Below, in pieces: positions 53,022 to 63,924 of a stretch of DNA of 64,000 nt (positions are counted from its first letter, which is position 1; each line of letters starts with the position of its first letter). The DNA is from Limnephilus marmoratus. Lineage: Eukaryota > Arthropoda > Insecta > Trichoptera > Limnephilidae. The notes under the pieces are model-generated. The model did no database searches and was not told the DNA's origin. It worked only from the letters and a program-made list of their open reading frames with translations. The position numbers and the translations under genes were made by a program. The DNA lies in NCBI GenBank assembly GCA_917880885.1, contig OU862928.1:6095721-6159720 (forward strand), written 5' to 3'.

Positions 53022-53945
53022 CTTTTTCCGAAGCAATCTTCCGAACAGGACCTCCATCGATATTCTTGGTGTAACTCTAAGTGACCAGCTCAGGTTTGGG
53101 GGCTTCATCGAAGCCAGAGTTAAGTTAGCCTCTCAGAAACTGGGCGTACTGTACAGGGTCCGCAAATACTTTAATAGTACATAACTGCTAGCCCAGTACA
53201 AATCGCAAGTGTGCCCCACGGTTGAGTTTGGCAGCCATCTCTGGTCTGGAGCTCCAAAATACCTAAAAAAACTCTGTGCAGAAACTAGCAGTCCGTTTGA
53301 TTGATTCTCCTAACATAACAAACAGATTGCAATCTTTAGAGCACAGGTGTCAGGTGGGAATGCTGTCCTTGTTCTGCCGGTATTACAATGTAAGATGCTC
53401 CGAGGAGTAGCCTCATTGATCCGCTCGGCACCGGTGCATAGTCGGGAAACACGCCAAACACACTCCCAATATTTCTACATGGTTGACATTCAGATATGAT
53501 TTTAGACTTTCACGGCCAAAAGTATTTTTGTTGTTTGTTTTTGGGGTGTTATGCCGTGTTACGCCACCTCCTCCTTTAGCCAATGTTTCGGACAGCGTTA
53601 CAGTGTCCATCATCAGGGCAGATGTGCTGATGATGGACACTGTAACGCAGTCCGAAACGTTGGCTAAAAGAGGAGGTAGCGTAACACGGCATAACACCCC
53701 AAAAACAAACAACAACAAAAAAAATGATTGACATAAGTCACATGAGAACGGTTCGTTTCTACGACTCGTTCTTGAGTTTATAAGCTCGGCTGTGGAGCGA
53801 TTTGCCAGCCTCTATGTTTACTACCTCCTACAACATGTTCACTCCTTCGTCTCCTAAAAAAGATCCTCCACACAGCATCTTCAAAGATGACATAGGCCTT
53901 GAGGGAAATTATTTTCCTCAGGGCCTCCTGTGTGTAGTTAATGTT
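53022..53945 (+). mobile_element. LINE C, split by a foldback
   Basis: The protein pieces VTLSDQLRFGGFIEARVKLAS, KLGVLYRVRKYFNST, MLSLFCRYYN and the tail region are broken by many indels. The copy is divided into 53022-53489 and 53728-53945. The 3' inner hairpin GGCCTTGAGG/CCTCAGGGCC and CTCCTGTGTGTAG are present. Confidence 0.85.
53490..53727. mobile_element. Penelope-type foldback with two hammerhead-like cores
   Basis: Two inverted arms of about 85 bp (from TTTTGGGGTGTTATGCCGTG to TCCATCATCAG, and the inverse) flank an 11-bp spacer. TTGACAT at 53483-53489 and 53728-53734 is a target duplication in LINE C. On the plus strand 53627-53657 reads CTGATGA, GGAC, loop, GTCC, GAAA. On the minus strand 53616-53586 reads the same. 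These are the core strands and stem II of a hammerhead ribozyme. Such ribozymes are described in the terminal repeats of Penelope-like retroelements. Confidence 0.75.
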
Positions 53946-54723
53946 GAGAGTACCAAAATTAAACTACTTGTAGGTAATTAGATTGCCTATCTTAATTTTA
54001 ATCACCTGTCTCTTACATAATTGGAAGGCTTTTGTTTTATTCACCCAAAAAATTATTTTACTAGAATCTGTTGGTTGGGTAAAATTTATTATGGGACTCG
54101 CGGGTTACAGACCTCAGAATAAATCAGTTTAAAATACCTTAAGTACGGAAGAACCATTGTACTTTATTTGAATGAAGAATAATATCATTAAATGATACAA
54201 ATCTCTGGTTTTAGAAACTTAATTAATAAGAAATGTCAAATTTGGCAAAGTCTGTGCTAGGAGAGGCCTGATGGTGGCCTATGAAGAAGTCCAGGACAGG
54301 GACGCTTGATGCGTCTTATCGAAGCGATGGGTCTCCTAATCGAATAGGAAAAAACCAAAGATATTGAAATATAAGTAGATGTGCTATCTGCTATTTTTAC
54401 TATGTGGGTCTGCGCTTCCGGGTGTCGCCGATATTGTTAACCAATTAACAAATAAACTATAAGAACAAATAATTAACGAATAAACCAAACGAACGTTAAA
54501 CTAAATGAACGAATTCTTTCCTTATTCAAAATATATTGTTAACCAATATTAATGCACATTTTCAAAAAGTCAACGAAATGAACAAATTCTTTTTGTATGA
54601 AAACTACGCTAATTAGCGCGTAGTCCGGCGACAGTTGCGCGGACACCATAGCATATCTCTTCTGTATTTGAATATCTTTGGAAAAAAACAGTCACTTTAA
54701 TATTATACGAGACTTCAATATTT
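53946..54723. other. unassigned sequence
   Basis: No gene is seen. Confidence 0.35.
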
Positions 54724-55250
54724 ATGAGAGATGGGAAGGCTGATAGAGATATTGAAAGAAGGGTGAATGCAGGTAACTCCATTAATGAAGGACTGAATGC
54801 CGCTGGCGCTAATAAAAAACTGTCAAAAGAAGCGAAGCTAGCAGTCTACAATGGAGTCCTGGTACCTACCCTGATTTATGGTAGTGAGGCATGGAACTGG
54901 CAGAGGAAGGATAAAAGTAAACTGAATGCCGTTGAAATAAGATCCCTGAGACGTATGTGTGGTAAAACCATGCATGATCGTGTAAGAAATGTATATCCGC
55001 AAATAATGTAAGGCTGATGTAAGTATAATGAGTAAGATTAAGAACGGGATGTTTTGGACACGTAGAGCGAATGAACGAAGAAAGAAGTGTAAAAATAATA
55101 TATGACGCAAATGTGAATGGTAAAAGAAGTCGGGGACGCCCGAGGAAGACATAGCGCGATCAAGTGAATCAGATATTTGAGACGGGCCATGTCAAAAGTC
55201 AGAATAATAGAAGAGCAGTTATAAGACGATGTATGAATGTGAGTGATTTT
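54724..55250 (+). pseudogene. RTE-like LINE C-terminal fragment
   Basis: The frame to 55011 reads MRDGKADRDIERRVNAGNS, KLSKEAKLAVYNGVLVPTLI and YGSEAWNWQRKDKSKLNAVE, then RSLRRMCGKTMHDRVRN. This is the well-conserved tail after the RT in RTE-like LINEs. Frameshifts and stops follow. Remnants are VMSKIKNGM, SRGRPRK, RDQVNQIFETGHVKSQNNRR and AVIRRCMNVSDF, with a stop near 55250. It is the parent family of the 16136 minisatellite. Confidence 0.85.
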
Positions 55251-55257
55251 TTAAAAA

Positions 55258-56372
55258 AAAATTTTTACATTAACTCCACACAGGAGGCCCTGAAGAAAAA
55301 AATTTCCCTCAGGGCCTATGTCATCTGGGATGTTGTGTGGAGGGTCTTTTTGAGGAGAGGAAGGAATGAACATTGGTCTTGAAGAGACCCATGTTGCAGG
55401 AAGGAGGAAACACAGAGGCAGGCAAATTATTCCACAGCCGAGCTGTTGAACACATGTGACAAATGTCAACTGTGTACAAATGTTGGGCACGTGTTTGGCG
55501 TGTTTCCCGACTATACACCGGTGCCGAAGGGATCAATGATGATAGTTCCTCGGAGCATCTTCCATTGTAATACCGGTAGAACAAGTATAGCATTCCCACC
55601 CGACGCCTGTGCTCTAAAGATTGCGATCCGTCTGTTAAGAGCGTTTAACCAGCCAGCGGACGAAAATCCACATTTCGTCGAAAGTTGTTCTTACGATCGT
55701 GCAGGGCGGTTACAATGAGAAAGATTAATTATTCTCCGTACCAGCTTTTTTAAATTATAACTCAATATCGAATTTATTTCAATTCAAATTAGCTTTAATT
55801 TATACCTTCATCCAAAAATGCTGAAAGGCGTGATGATAAAACTATTAAAATTATGTACTTTTTGTAGTTATTTTTTTGATTATAAGTATTTATCATTTTT
55901 CAATAATGTCTAAATTTAATAATAATGTTAAAAAAATCTGAAATATATTAGTTTGTAAGTGCGCAAATAAATACACAAACGCACCAATTTTCGTCAAGAA
56001 ACACATGTACGTACATATTTTTTAATGATTTTATTGAAACTAAAATTAAAATTCTAAAACATACGTTTGCTAGATAATGTATTGATTTATTTTACTGCAT
56101 GATTTTATTATTTGAAATGGGTGTGGTATAATACAAAAACTTTTTTGAAAATTGAACTAATCTGCCAACGACCTATGGAATAACCTTATTATACTAAAAA
56201 TAAAAAAAAAATCTCAAAATTTATTACATACGAATGCTAGATAAAAGAACAAAAAAAGAGTCAATACGTCTAAAAACTTTTTTGAAAATGACGTTTTTCC
56301 GGTTTTCTCTGGTAATGCCCTCTTAAGAAGGGAGAATCTATCAAACGGTCCGCCCGTGATGCAAAGAGTGTG
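55258..56372 (-). mobile_element. LINE C, split by a piggyBac-like MITE
   Basis: The halves are 55258-55638 and 56323-56372. The 3' tail TTAACTCCACACAGGAGGCC is at 55265. Protein pieces are GMLYLFYRYYNGRCSEELSS, SAPVYSRETRQTRAQHLY and STARLWNNLPASVFPPSCN, with a 36-bp deletion before STARLW. The break is at CTGTTAAGA, restored exactly if one TTAA is removed. Confidence 0.88.
55635..56326. mobile_element. piggyBac-like MITE, second copy
   Basis: TTAA (55635-55638) GAGCGTTTAACCAG ... CTGGTAATGCCCTC TTAA (56323-56326). It is the reverse complement of 19118-19837 over nearly its whole length, about 28 bp shorter. Non-coding. Confidence 0.92.
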
Positions 56373-56455
56373 CAAGACCGAGTTGTTTGGCGGTCCGTCC
56401 TCTCTGCCTACCCCTGCGGGGAAACGGCGTGATGGTTAGTTAGTTAGTTAATTCA
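56373..56455 (+). pseudogene. RTE-like LINE terminal scrap
   Basis: The frame reads QDRVVWRSVL, then YPCGETA and a stop, followed by TAGT/TTAG short repeats. The WR..(AY)PCG ending is the common end of RTE-like proteins; the DNA block TGCCTACCCCTGCGGGGAAAC is also at 16754 in a diverged form. Confidence 0.6.
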
Positions 56456-56530
56456 ATATTATAAATATAGATAAGTACATGAAGTGTTATTAAATTATAA
56501 GTCGTAGTGTCATTTCTGGTTTCTTAAATA

Positions 56531-57279
56531 CTAGCTGAAGTCCCCGGCGATACCCGGGCTTTACACAGAGTTTTCGAAATCAAATGTAGACAGTGACTTT
56601 CCTATGCATTCAAATCAAATCCACACCGCCCGCTTGCCAACCCGCTCGTCCACCACATAAAGACATTTTCCTTTATATATTACTAGCTTTTTCCCGCGGC
56701 TTCGCTCGCATAGGGTGAAAGGGGGGTTCCCACTCTGCCTCCTCCACCTCCCCCCCCTCTCACCACCCTCCCTCCCCTCTCACCGCCCTCCCTCCCCCCC
56801 TCCATTCTCCCCCCTCCACCCTCCCCCCTACCTCCTCACCCCTCCACCGTCCCCCCTCCCCCATCCTCCCTCACCCATCCCCCTTCCCTCTCCCCCATCT
56901 CTCCCTCCCTCCCGCTTTCCATACATTCAGTTTTCAAACCTCGCGTGCCAACAATAGCATTTTTTTATACAAATTTCATAATGCCAGAGCTCACCTGAAG
57001 TTTTATAAAAACCTTGTCCTGACAATAACGAACACACAAAAAAAAAGAATTAACCAATTGGATGCAGTCGTTCGAAAGTTATGCACTAAGCGACACATTC
57101 AGCGATTCATTTTTATATGTAAGAAGATATATATTTCGACCAATTTACACAAAACCTTGACAAATTATATACCTAAACCTTCCTCTGGTGAAAACCGCAC
57201 GAAAATCCGTTCATCCGTTTAACGCAACTAGACAGACAGACGCACGCGGCGGAGGACTTTGATTTATAATATGTAGAGA
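56531..57279 (-). mobile_element. Helitron-like element with a nested Helitron-like element
   Basis: On the minus strand it starts TCTCTACAT at 57279 and ends GCCCGGGTATCGCCGGGGAC, then TTCAGCTAG at 56531. CCCGG/CCGGG forms the 3' hairpin 11 bases before CTAG. It is flanked by A and T on the element strand. It contains 56683-57127. Confidence 0.8.
56683..57127 (-). mobile_element. nested Helitron-like element of a second family
   Basis: The minus strand starts TCTTCTTACATATAAAAATG, with AATCGCTGAATGTGTCGC and AACTTTCGAACGACTGCA, then a purine tract of about 220 bp, and ends GCGAGCGAAGCCGCGGG, AAAAAGCTAG. The same 5' end is at 63925 and 60038. It interrupts the outer element. Confidence 0.75.
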
Positions 57280-57416
57280 TTTTGGGTGCAGTGTAGTTCA
57301 GCTTTGTTTCGCCATATTTATTGGTACATTTTGAAATCACCAATTCTTCATTTTTAGTGAAATTTTTATTACTTATGTTTATGGTAAACTTTTACCCGAT
57401 TATGATAAAAATCAGA

Positions 57417-57500
57417 GTGTGCAATTCACATGCGGTAGAAATGAAACCTTCAGAAATCTAAAGTAAACAAGAGTGGGGAGACTACGAAGCACTGAATGAA
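57417..57500 (-). repeat. family D fragment
   Basis: GAAACCTTCAGAAATCTAAAG and CAAGAGTGGGGAGACTACGA are the inverse of the family D region at 14235-14290. Confidence 0.75.
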
Positions 57501-57659
57501 TTCTAGTGCACCTTTTCCTACACATTTTTGGTCATCTTATTAGTATTTGTGTTTTCTTCTTCAGAATCGATAGATGTCTTTTTTCTTTTGTGTTTTCTTT
57601 TGCCTGTTCTTTTTGGAGTGGTTTGAAGATTGAATATTGATTTTACAAAAATACAAATA

Positions 57660-57755
57660 TTTATTTTGTTTTGGATTTTGTAGGGTTCGATCCTTGGTCG
57701 GTTAAATGTCTGCACAGGTTCGTCAGGCGCTTTATACCACTACACTCAAATACAC
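57660..57755 (-). mobile_element. tRNA-like SINE head
   Basis: On the minus strand GTAGTGGTATAAAGCGCCTG (A-box) and AAGGATCGAACCCTAC (B-box) are spaced about 45 bases apart. No matching body is seen in SINE A. Confidence 0.45.
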
Positions 57756-57841
57756 TTGTGTGGGTCTGAATCGTGTATTTATCGTAGTATATTGGAACCG
57801 AGTACCCGAGTAACTAAATAAATATTTACAATTAAAGCACA

Positions 57842-58560
57842 TATTTTAATTTTATTATTATTATTATTGTACAACAGAATAATTCCAATTACAGTACAAT
57901 TTAGTAACCCTATCAGCATTTAGGCAAGTGACTCTTCAATAATATTTTAAGGCATATAAAGAACAGTCACTTACATCCAAATGGTTTGCAATTTCATTTA
58001 ACAGCACCACTCCCCTCGTCATGCTATGCTTTGCCAAGACGTCTGTTCTGCCGTTCGGTACTTTAAATAAGCCATGATGTCGACTTCGGCTGTAGTGGTC
58101 CGGTACATATAAATCATAACATCCCAAGAGAAATTGGCTATCGATGAAACTGTTCCAAATTTTGAAAGACAAAATAGCAAGACTTGCTTTCCGTCTAGTT
58201 TCTAGACTCACAGAATCAGTTTCCTCAAGTAAGTCAATATGGTGCATGAATAGGTTCCATGCTTCCGCATATAAACATACCTGAGGAATTTCTTCTGGAT
58301 TTGCTCTAACATATCAATGTACTTCTGGTGGTACGGTGCCCAAACATCGCTCGCATACTCCAGCTTCCTTCTCAGTATGCCATCAAATAACGCTAGCATA
58401 GCTTCTTGGTTATCAAACTGCTTACAAGTCCTGATGATGAACCCAAGAAGTTTGTAGCAAGACTGAGTGAGCTGCGATATATGGCAAGAGAATGTCAGTT
58501 CGGGATCGAAGACGACACCGAGATCCTTCACGGATTTTACACGTGATAACGTTTCCTTTT
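57842..58560 (-). pseudogene. LINE C-terminal fragment and 3' UTR
   Basis: 58531-58208 reads VKDLGVVFDPELTFSCHISQ, YKLLGFIIRTCKQF, RRKLEYASDVWAPYHQKYID and RYVYMRKHG. After a frameshift near 58240, HHIDLLEETDSVSLETRRKA, FKIWNSFIDSQ and LYVPDHYSR..HGLFKVPNGRTD follow, ending near 57936. The 3' UTR ends with TAA repeats (57846-57866, as TTA on the plus strand). The 5' side abuts the foldback at 58566. A relative of 51083-51640; tail also at 26870. Confidence 0.85.
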
Positions 58561-58565
58561 TGATA

Positions 58566-58730
58566 TAAATTTGTTGTTGAACACTTTTATTTTATAAACA
58601 CTCTACCGGTTTCAGAAGCACCCTTCCTTCGTCAGGAGACAGTTATAATATTCTCCTGACAAAGGAAGGGTGCTTCTGAAACCAGTAGAGTGTTTACAAA
58701 ATAAAAGTGATTTACAACAAATTTATATGT
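58566..58730. mobile_element. foldback with a hammerhead-like core
   Basis: Inverted arms of about 74 bp (AAATTTGTTGT..AACACTTTTATTTT, ACACTCTACCGGTTTCAG, GCACCCTTCCTTCGTCAGG) flank 14 bp. On the minus strand 58635-58610 reads CTGACGA, AGGAAG-GGTG-CTTCT, GAAA: a hammerhead core with a 5-bp stem II and tetraloop. The plus arm has CTGACAA, a change at an essential G. Confidence 0.75.
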
Positions 58731-59617
58731 GTTTTAATTGTAAATTATGGCTAGCCACAATGTTAATGCTTTTTACAAATATGAAATAAATATTTTATTG
58801 CTATCTCATTCTCTCGCAGGGTAAATCCAATAGATGTACGTCTTTCAGGTGCGGTCCGTCCATACATACTGTGGATGCTGCGCTTCCCTTCTTTTCTAGG
58901 TTTAAAATAAGTAAAATAATAATTATTATGCATTTATTACGAATTAAGAAGCCTTGGATTTATTTTTTTCTAGCCGTAAACTGCACTAATCCCAATCTCA
59001 GAGACCAACACTAACACGACATTCGGAGCAGGTCGAAATACATAATACGTATTTAAGCGCTCTTGAGGTGAATTTTCACAAAAAACGGCGCTCTACAAAT
59101 TGTCTAATTATTATTGCACATTCTCAACGTTTATACATTCTCAATGAACGTCGCGTAAACTCACCAACACCAGCAACATAATGGATGCTTCGGTCATTCC
59201 GCGTCCACGACGCAAGAACGAGTGTCATATTTTTGAAACTTGCGCTTGCGCGTTTGGTCAAGTCTTCCATGGTTGAAGTAAGGACAAATACGGATTCCAT
59301 TGGAGCATCCAACGCACAAAAAACGATCGAGCTTATAGGCATAGTGTACAGAATAGCTTATCCGAAGCGAGCGGACTTGGTACCATTAAAGATTTGTTTG
59401 TCTGACCACCTTTCGACAGTTATTTGTTGTCTTGAATAGCCGAATCCGACTGATACATTGAAAATCTTTCGGAATTGGAATACTTATTTAATTACTTTAA
59501 TTAGGGAATTGTAATATTTAATGTGAAGCATAAAGGTTGAATAGAGCTAATTTGACAGACTATTGTTGAAAATTGCATCTTCTTCGTGGGCTAGTCCATA
59601 AGACTTTTATATTGATA
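58731..59617. other. unassigned sequence
   Basis: Overlapping frames of 72-84 codons on both strands (59124-59439) lie in a locally GC-richer patch, but no domain is recognised. This is one of the few places where a small host exon could hide. Confidence 0.3.
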
Positions 59618-60038
59618 CTACCTGGTTCCCGGCGTGCGTTGCTATGCCATTTAATAAATAAATTGTTTCTCCCTGCGTGTCCTTTCCCATTCGTCACCTC
59701 CACCTTCTCTCTCCCCACTCCACTCCTCCCTTCCCCCGTCCCGTGAATCCCCCTCCCGAGTTTCCCTCCCCCCTCCCAGGTACCCCTCCCCCTTCCCAGA
59801 TTCCCCTCCCTCATCTCTCCCTCCCTCCCGCTATCCATAGCAATAGCCGCTTCCTCGCATGCCACCAATAGCCATTTTTTTATACAAATTTCATAATGCC
59901 AGAGCTTACCGGAAGTTTTATAAAAACTTTGTCCTGACAATAACGAATACACAAAAAAAAGAATTATCCAATTTGGTGCAGTCGTTCGAAAGTTATGCGC
60001 TTAGCAACACATTCAGCGATTCATTTTTATAGTATAGA
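59618..60038 (-). mobile_element. Helitron-like element, third copy type
   Basis: The minus strand starts TCTATACTATAAAAATGAATC at 60038, with GCTGAATGTG, CGCATAACTTTCGAACGACTG, GACAAAGTTTTTATAAAAC, a purine tract opposite 59680-59840, and a 3' end with GGCATAGCAACGCACGCCGG. The terminal CTAG is altered (GTAG). Confidence 0.65.
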
Positions 60039-60094
60039 TTAGGTATACACTCCAGAATCCCTTTCACAAAAAGTCACCGACCGCCACTGATGTG

Positions 60095-60170
60095 TTTGTC
60101 ACTTTTTAGTATCACTCGTTTCCGTTTCATCGAGTTTCAAATCACAACGGTGCTAAAGAAGTTTTCATTT
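60095..60170 (-). repeat. family D fragment
   Basis: TCGAGTTTCAAATCACAACGG, TGCTAAAGAAGTTTTCATTT are the inverse of 18080-18105 and 13720-13760. Confidence 0.7.
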
Positions 60171-60646
60171 CAATTGTAGATTCATAAGAGACATAGACCT
60201 TGTCACACATCTACAATTTCAAAAGACCCAGACTTGCTCGATGCAGCAATGCTCGTCTATGAAATATTCATAATGTAATTTAGTTAGCGTAACTGTCAGC
60301 TGCGGCATTGAGATTAATTTGCCTGCTTGCAGATCTGTGTGTTTCACCAACTAGAATGCGCTGTTCAACGGCGTTATATACTACATCTAGACTCGCCATT
60401 GTCTCACAATCTCAAGATATAATGTGACAAGTAAGAAACACTCTTTTGTTATTAGTAAATTCTTAATTCCTTTTTTTCTTTTTATTTTTCATTCCAGGGA
60501 GGGTGTTGCAGTCCCACGAGTTCCATATTATTCATATAATATATCGAATTAAAAATAAAAAAATTGCAAGATAATACATCTACAAAGATAAAATAAAATA
60601 AAATAAAATAATTGTAATGATACACTAAAAAAAGAAGAAAATTTGG
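60171..60646. other. unassigned; AAAAT microsatellite at 60589-60611
   Basis: No gene is seen. Confidence 0.4.
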
Positions 60647-61064
60647 AAAAATTAGCCTTTCTTTTTTAATCTTTTCCATCGGGAATAAGGAATTCCAATG
60701 AAAAATTATATGGCTTTAAAAATATGGTCATACAGGTCAACAAACGCTGATTCTAAAAATATAAGTTTTATTTAATAATTTTAAACGCAGAGTTTTTAAA
60801 AAATTATTAAAAATTCCATTTTAATCGGTTCGTAAAAACACGTCGTCAAGTTGGCAAAATTAGCCTTTTCTTTTTTAATCTATTCCATCGGGAATAAGGA
60901 ATTCCAATGAAAAATTATATGGCTTTAAAAATATGATCATACAGATCAACAAACGCTGATTCTGAAAATATAAGTTTTATTTAATAATTTTAAACGCAGA
61001 GTTTTTAAAAAATTATTAAAAATTCCATTTTTAATCGGTTCGTAAAACACGTCGTCAAGTTGGC
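60647..61064. repeat. recent 208-bp tandem duplication
   Basis: Unit 1 (60647-60855) and unit 2 (60856-61064) are nearly identical, differing at a handful of positions. Landmarks: ATTAGCC..TCTTTTTTAATC, TCCATCGGGAATAAGGAATT and CACGTCGTCAAGTTGGC. Confidence 0.95.
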
Positions 61065-61589
61065 ATTATTGAAATTTTAGTTGTAAAGTATCACCGTAAA
61101 GTCATTGTATGGGAATGCATGATATGACACAAGTCATCATATTAATTTATTCGTTTATTTACATACTGTTTATAGAGATTTAGTTGTTGTGTTTATTGAA
61201 ATATTTGTTTGGACTAAATAATGTTTCAAAAATAAAGGTAAATCTTATTAGTTTATTATTGAAAATATTCAAAAGCTACTGCACATAAAACTAGTAATGC
61301 TTCTTCTGGGGAGAATACTTTGAACAACGGAATTCAAAATGGCGGCAGTTGATCAGCTGATTGCTCGATTCTATAGTATTTTTTCAGGAGTGATGACGTC
61401 ACACGATTCACCATACATACGGTGGTTTTCGGGGGGTCTTGAAAAATTAAAACTTTGACAATTATTTTAACTATTAAAAAAAACTCTAAAAATAAAAATG
61501 CAGTTATTTAAGTTTAATTAGCGTTTATTTAAATACCCTTAATTAGCGTTTTTAGCCGGTTATCATATCTATTACCAATTAGATTAAAA
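61065..61589. other. unassigned AT-rich sequence
   Basis: No gene is seen. Confidence 0.35.
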
Positions 61590-62245
61590 AAAAGTTTATA
61601 CTATAGTCTCGTACACTCACACCTAAATTACCTGATTGAAATCTGGGGAAATGCGTATGAAACATACATCAATGAATTACAGGTAATTCAAAAGAAAATA
61701 ATCAAAAAACTATTTCACTACGAATCCAAAACATCCACAAAAAAAATATATTTAGAAACATAACTGCTAACATTAAGAAAACTATACGAGTACAATATAT
61801 GTGTCCTTATATACAAAATAAATAATAAACTCATACATACAAACACAGAATTCATTAAAACGTCCCAAGTACACAAACATTTTACACGACAACACGATAA
61901 CATACGTTTAAACACCATTCATACTAACTACGGTAAGCAATCAATTAGTTACGAGGGGGGCAATTTATATAATTGCCTTCCAGATGATATCAAAAACGAA
62001 AAAAGTGTGTGCAAATTCAAAAAAAAAATTGTTCATGTTTATTCACAAAAAACAAAGTAGTGATAGTGAATAATATCGTATAGTAATATAATATCATGTA
62101 AATGTTAGTATTGCAATCTAATGTAATCTAAGGTTATGAAATGTAAAAACCATGTAATGTAAAAAGTATATAATTCAATATTCTAGTTAAGTAAGTGAAA
62201 ATGTTATTTTCTTTTTTACTGGAATAAAAACTTATAAAAAAAAAA
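61590..62245 (+). pseudogene. LINE C-terminal fragment with 3' UTR and A tail
   Basis: The frame reads YYSLVHSHLNYLIEIWGNAY, NELQVIQKKIIKKLFHYES, a stop at 61760, LLTLRKLYEYNICVLIYKIN and then GGNLYNCLPDDIKNEKSVCK..FKKKIVHVY, ending at about 62060. LVHSHLNYLIEIWG is the conserved post-RT block also seen as LIHSHLSYLVSIWG in the LINE at 44595. The A tail is at 62236-62251. Confidence 0.82.
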
Positions 62246-62303
62246 AAAAAAGTTAGAAAGTCATTATTCATCAAAAAATTTTTTAAAAAAGGACTGGAGT
62301 TCT

Positions 62304-62956
62304 CTATTGGCTCCATTTCTTGTAAATGGGACTCTGCCAGAAGTGGAATGGTGCCATAACAAGAGTGTTTTCGCTCGGGGATAATCGCGTTCTGTAGTTG
62401 GTGATCCGTTTTTTTATGAATGCTTGGAATCCGGATATGCGCCCTTCTTCAAACATCTCGTTTGCACCGCAGTACCAGGACAATCCGAAAAGCATTCTGT
62501 AATTGTTGTACTGTACTTTCGTTCTTTTTAGTGATGTTTTGTTGAAGTTGGTCCACAGCTCCGAGGTATACAGGCTCGTGCAATACGTGTTAAAAAGTTG
62601 CCTTTTTGCACCCGGGCTAGACTTGTTAAATTTTCTAGAAATCATATTTGCCTTAATGCAAAGTGATCTTCTCTGTCGCTCAAATCCGTACCATTGCTGA
62701 GGTCCGCTATTACGACGTGTCCCAAGTATTTGACCTCAAATTTTTCTGTTATTTTTGTGTCATTTAGGCTGACTGGTATTACTTTTTGGTGCCTGCTTCT
62801 GACACAGAAATATACGAGGAACACAGATTTACTGGGGTTGTAGAGTATAGACCATGTTATATGTATATTGATGCATGCATGATAAAAATAGACATTGATA
62901 GAATATGTGTGTATGAACGACATAGAAATAGTACCGGGCGGCGTTTTTATTTGCAC
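62304..62956 (-). pseudogene. LINE C-terminal fragment of another family
   Basis: 62900-62640 reads ILYNPSKSVFLVYF, then KFEVKYLGHVVIADLSNGTD. After a frameshift near 62645 the frame continues RKFNKSSPGAKRQLFNTYCTS, LYTSELWTNFNKTSLKRTKVQ, YNNYRMLFGLSWYCGANEMF and ISGFQAFIKKRITNY. The KYLGH..ADL, YCTSLYT.ELW and VQYNN blocks are well conserved in a widespread LINE group. The catalytic RT is missing. Confidence 0.82.
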
Positions 62957-63727
62957 CGAATACTATATTCTACATCACCGGTGTGAATAAGGTAACAAAA
63001 TGTGCTTACTCGCTTAAATTAAGACGATACGGAATGCTATATGATACGACCCACTGTCATATATATGTTGTCCGTCTTATACGAAATTGTTTGCATTCTC
63101 ACTTCCTCTGACGGTACTAAAAATCTTTCGGAAACAATCGAAATAATTGTATTTTTATAATAACCCACTCACGATGCTTAAAATTTTTCACGAATGTTAC
63201 TTTATCAAAATTTTTATAATCGGCATGTAATGGAAAAATTTTTCATCACACACGAGAGTATTTTGCGAGACGCGTGACAGTTAAGTACTTAAACACGAAA
63301 TAGAATACAAATACAATCGCCTTGTCTTTGGCTTACCACTTTCAGATTTCTACCATGCATCTATATATTACATATAAAGTCATTGGCGCTGTTCCTGAAA
63401 GATATAAGCTGCAATTTATATATACAGCTTATTAAATATATCTACGCGCGCCGTAGAACTTAATTTTAGTTACGTGAACATGTGTTTCGTGGAACGTGAG
63501 CACGTGATATTAGAACTATTCTGAATTCAGAGAGTGACGGTTCAATGCTCACAAACATGGCAATATTCCAGAGCGTAGCGCTCTCGTATTTTGATATCGA
63601 ATGACAATGCAATTATTACAACTTGCTTGGTAAGGCAGTATCGCATCCTCATATGAATTAATCATATTCAGTGTTTCATTCGTCATTTCAGAGTCTGTTT
63701 TTCATTTTTTGAGAAGCAAGAATTCAA
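62957..63727. other. unassigned sequence
   Basis: No gene is seen. Confidence 0.35.
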
Positions 63728-63880
63728 TCAATTTGGGAGGCGGGAATGGGTACCGCTGCCCCGGGAACCTTTATTGGATAACCAACACTTCTGCCATAGG
63801 TCACCCCAAGTGGTTCGCTACGTTTGGTGATTTAGCAGGGGTGCCCGGATTCATGGGGTGAGGTTTATCTAGGTCTTGGA
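63728..63880 (+). mobile_element. SINE B 5' half
   Basis: TTTGGGAGGCGGGAATGGG to GGTTTATCTAGGTCTTGGAG, then broken. Confidence 0.88.
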
Positions 63881-63924
63881 GTGAATCAGATACTTGAGTT
63901 TGGCCATGTCAAGAGTCGGAATAA
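63880..63924 (+). repeat. RTE-like LINE tail scrap
   Basis: GTGAATCAGATACTTGAGTTT and GGCCATGTCAAGAGTCGGAA match the 16136 minisatellite unit and 55165-55205. Confidence 0.7.

Noticed and set aside
56715..56957. 80-codon proline-rich frame
   Set aside because: It is only the translation of the Helitron polypyrimidine tract.
59124..59439. Candidate small host exon
   Set aside because: Open frames exist on both strands with no domain and no convincing splice sites.
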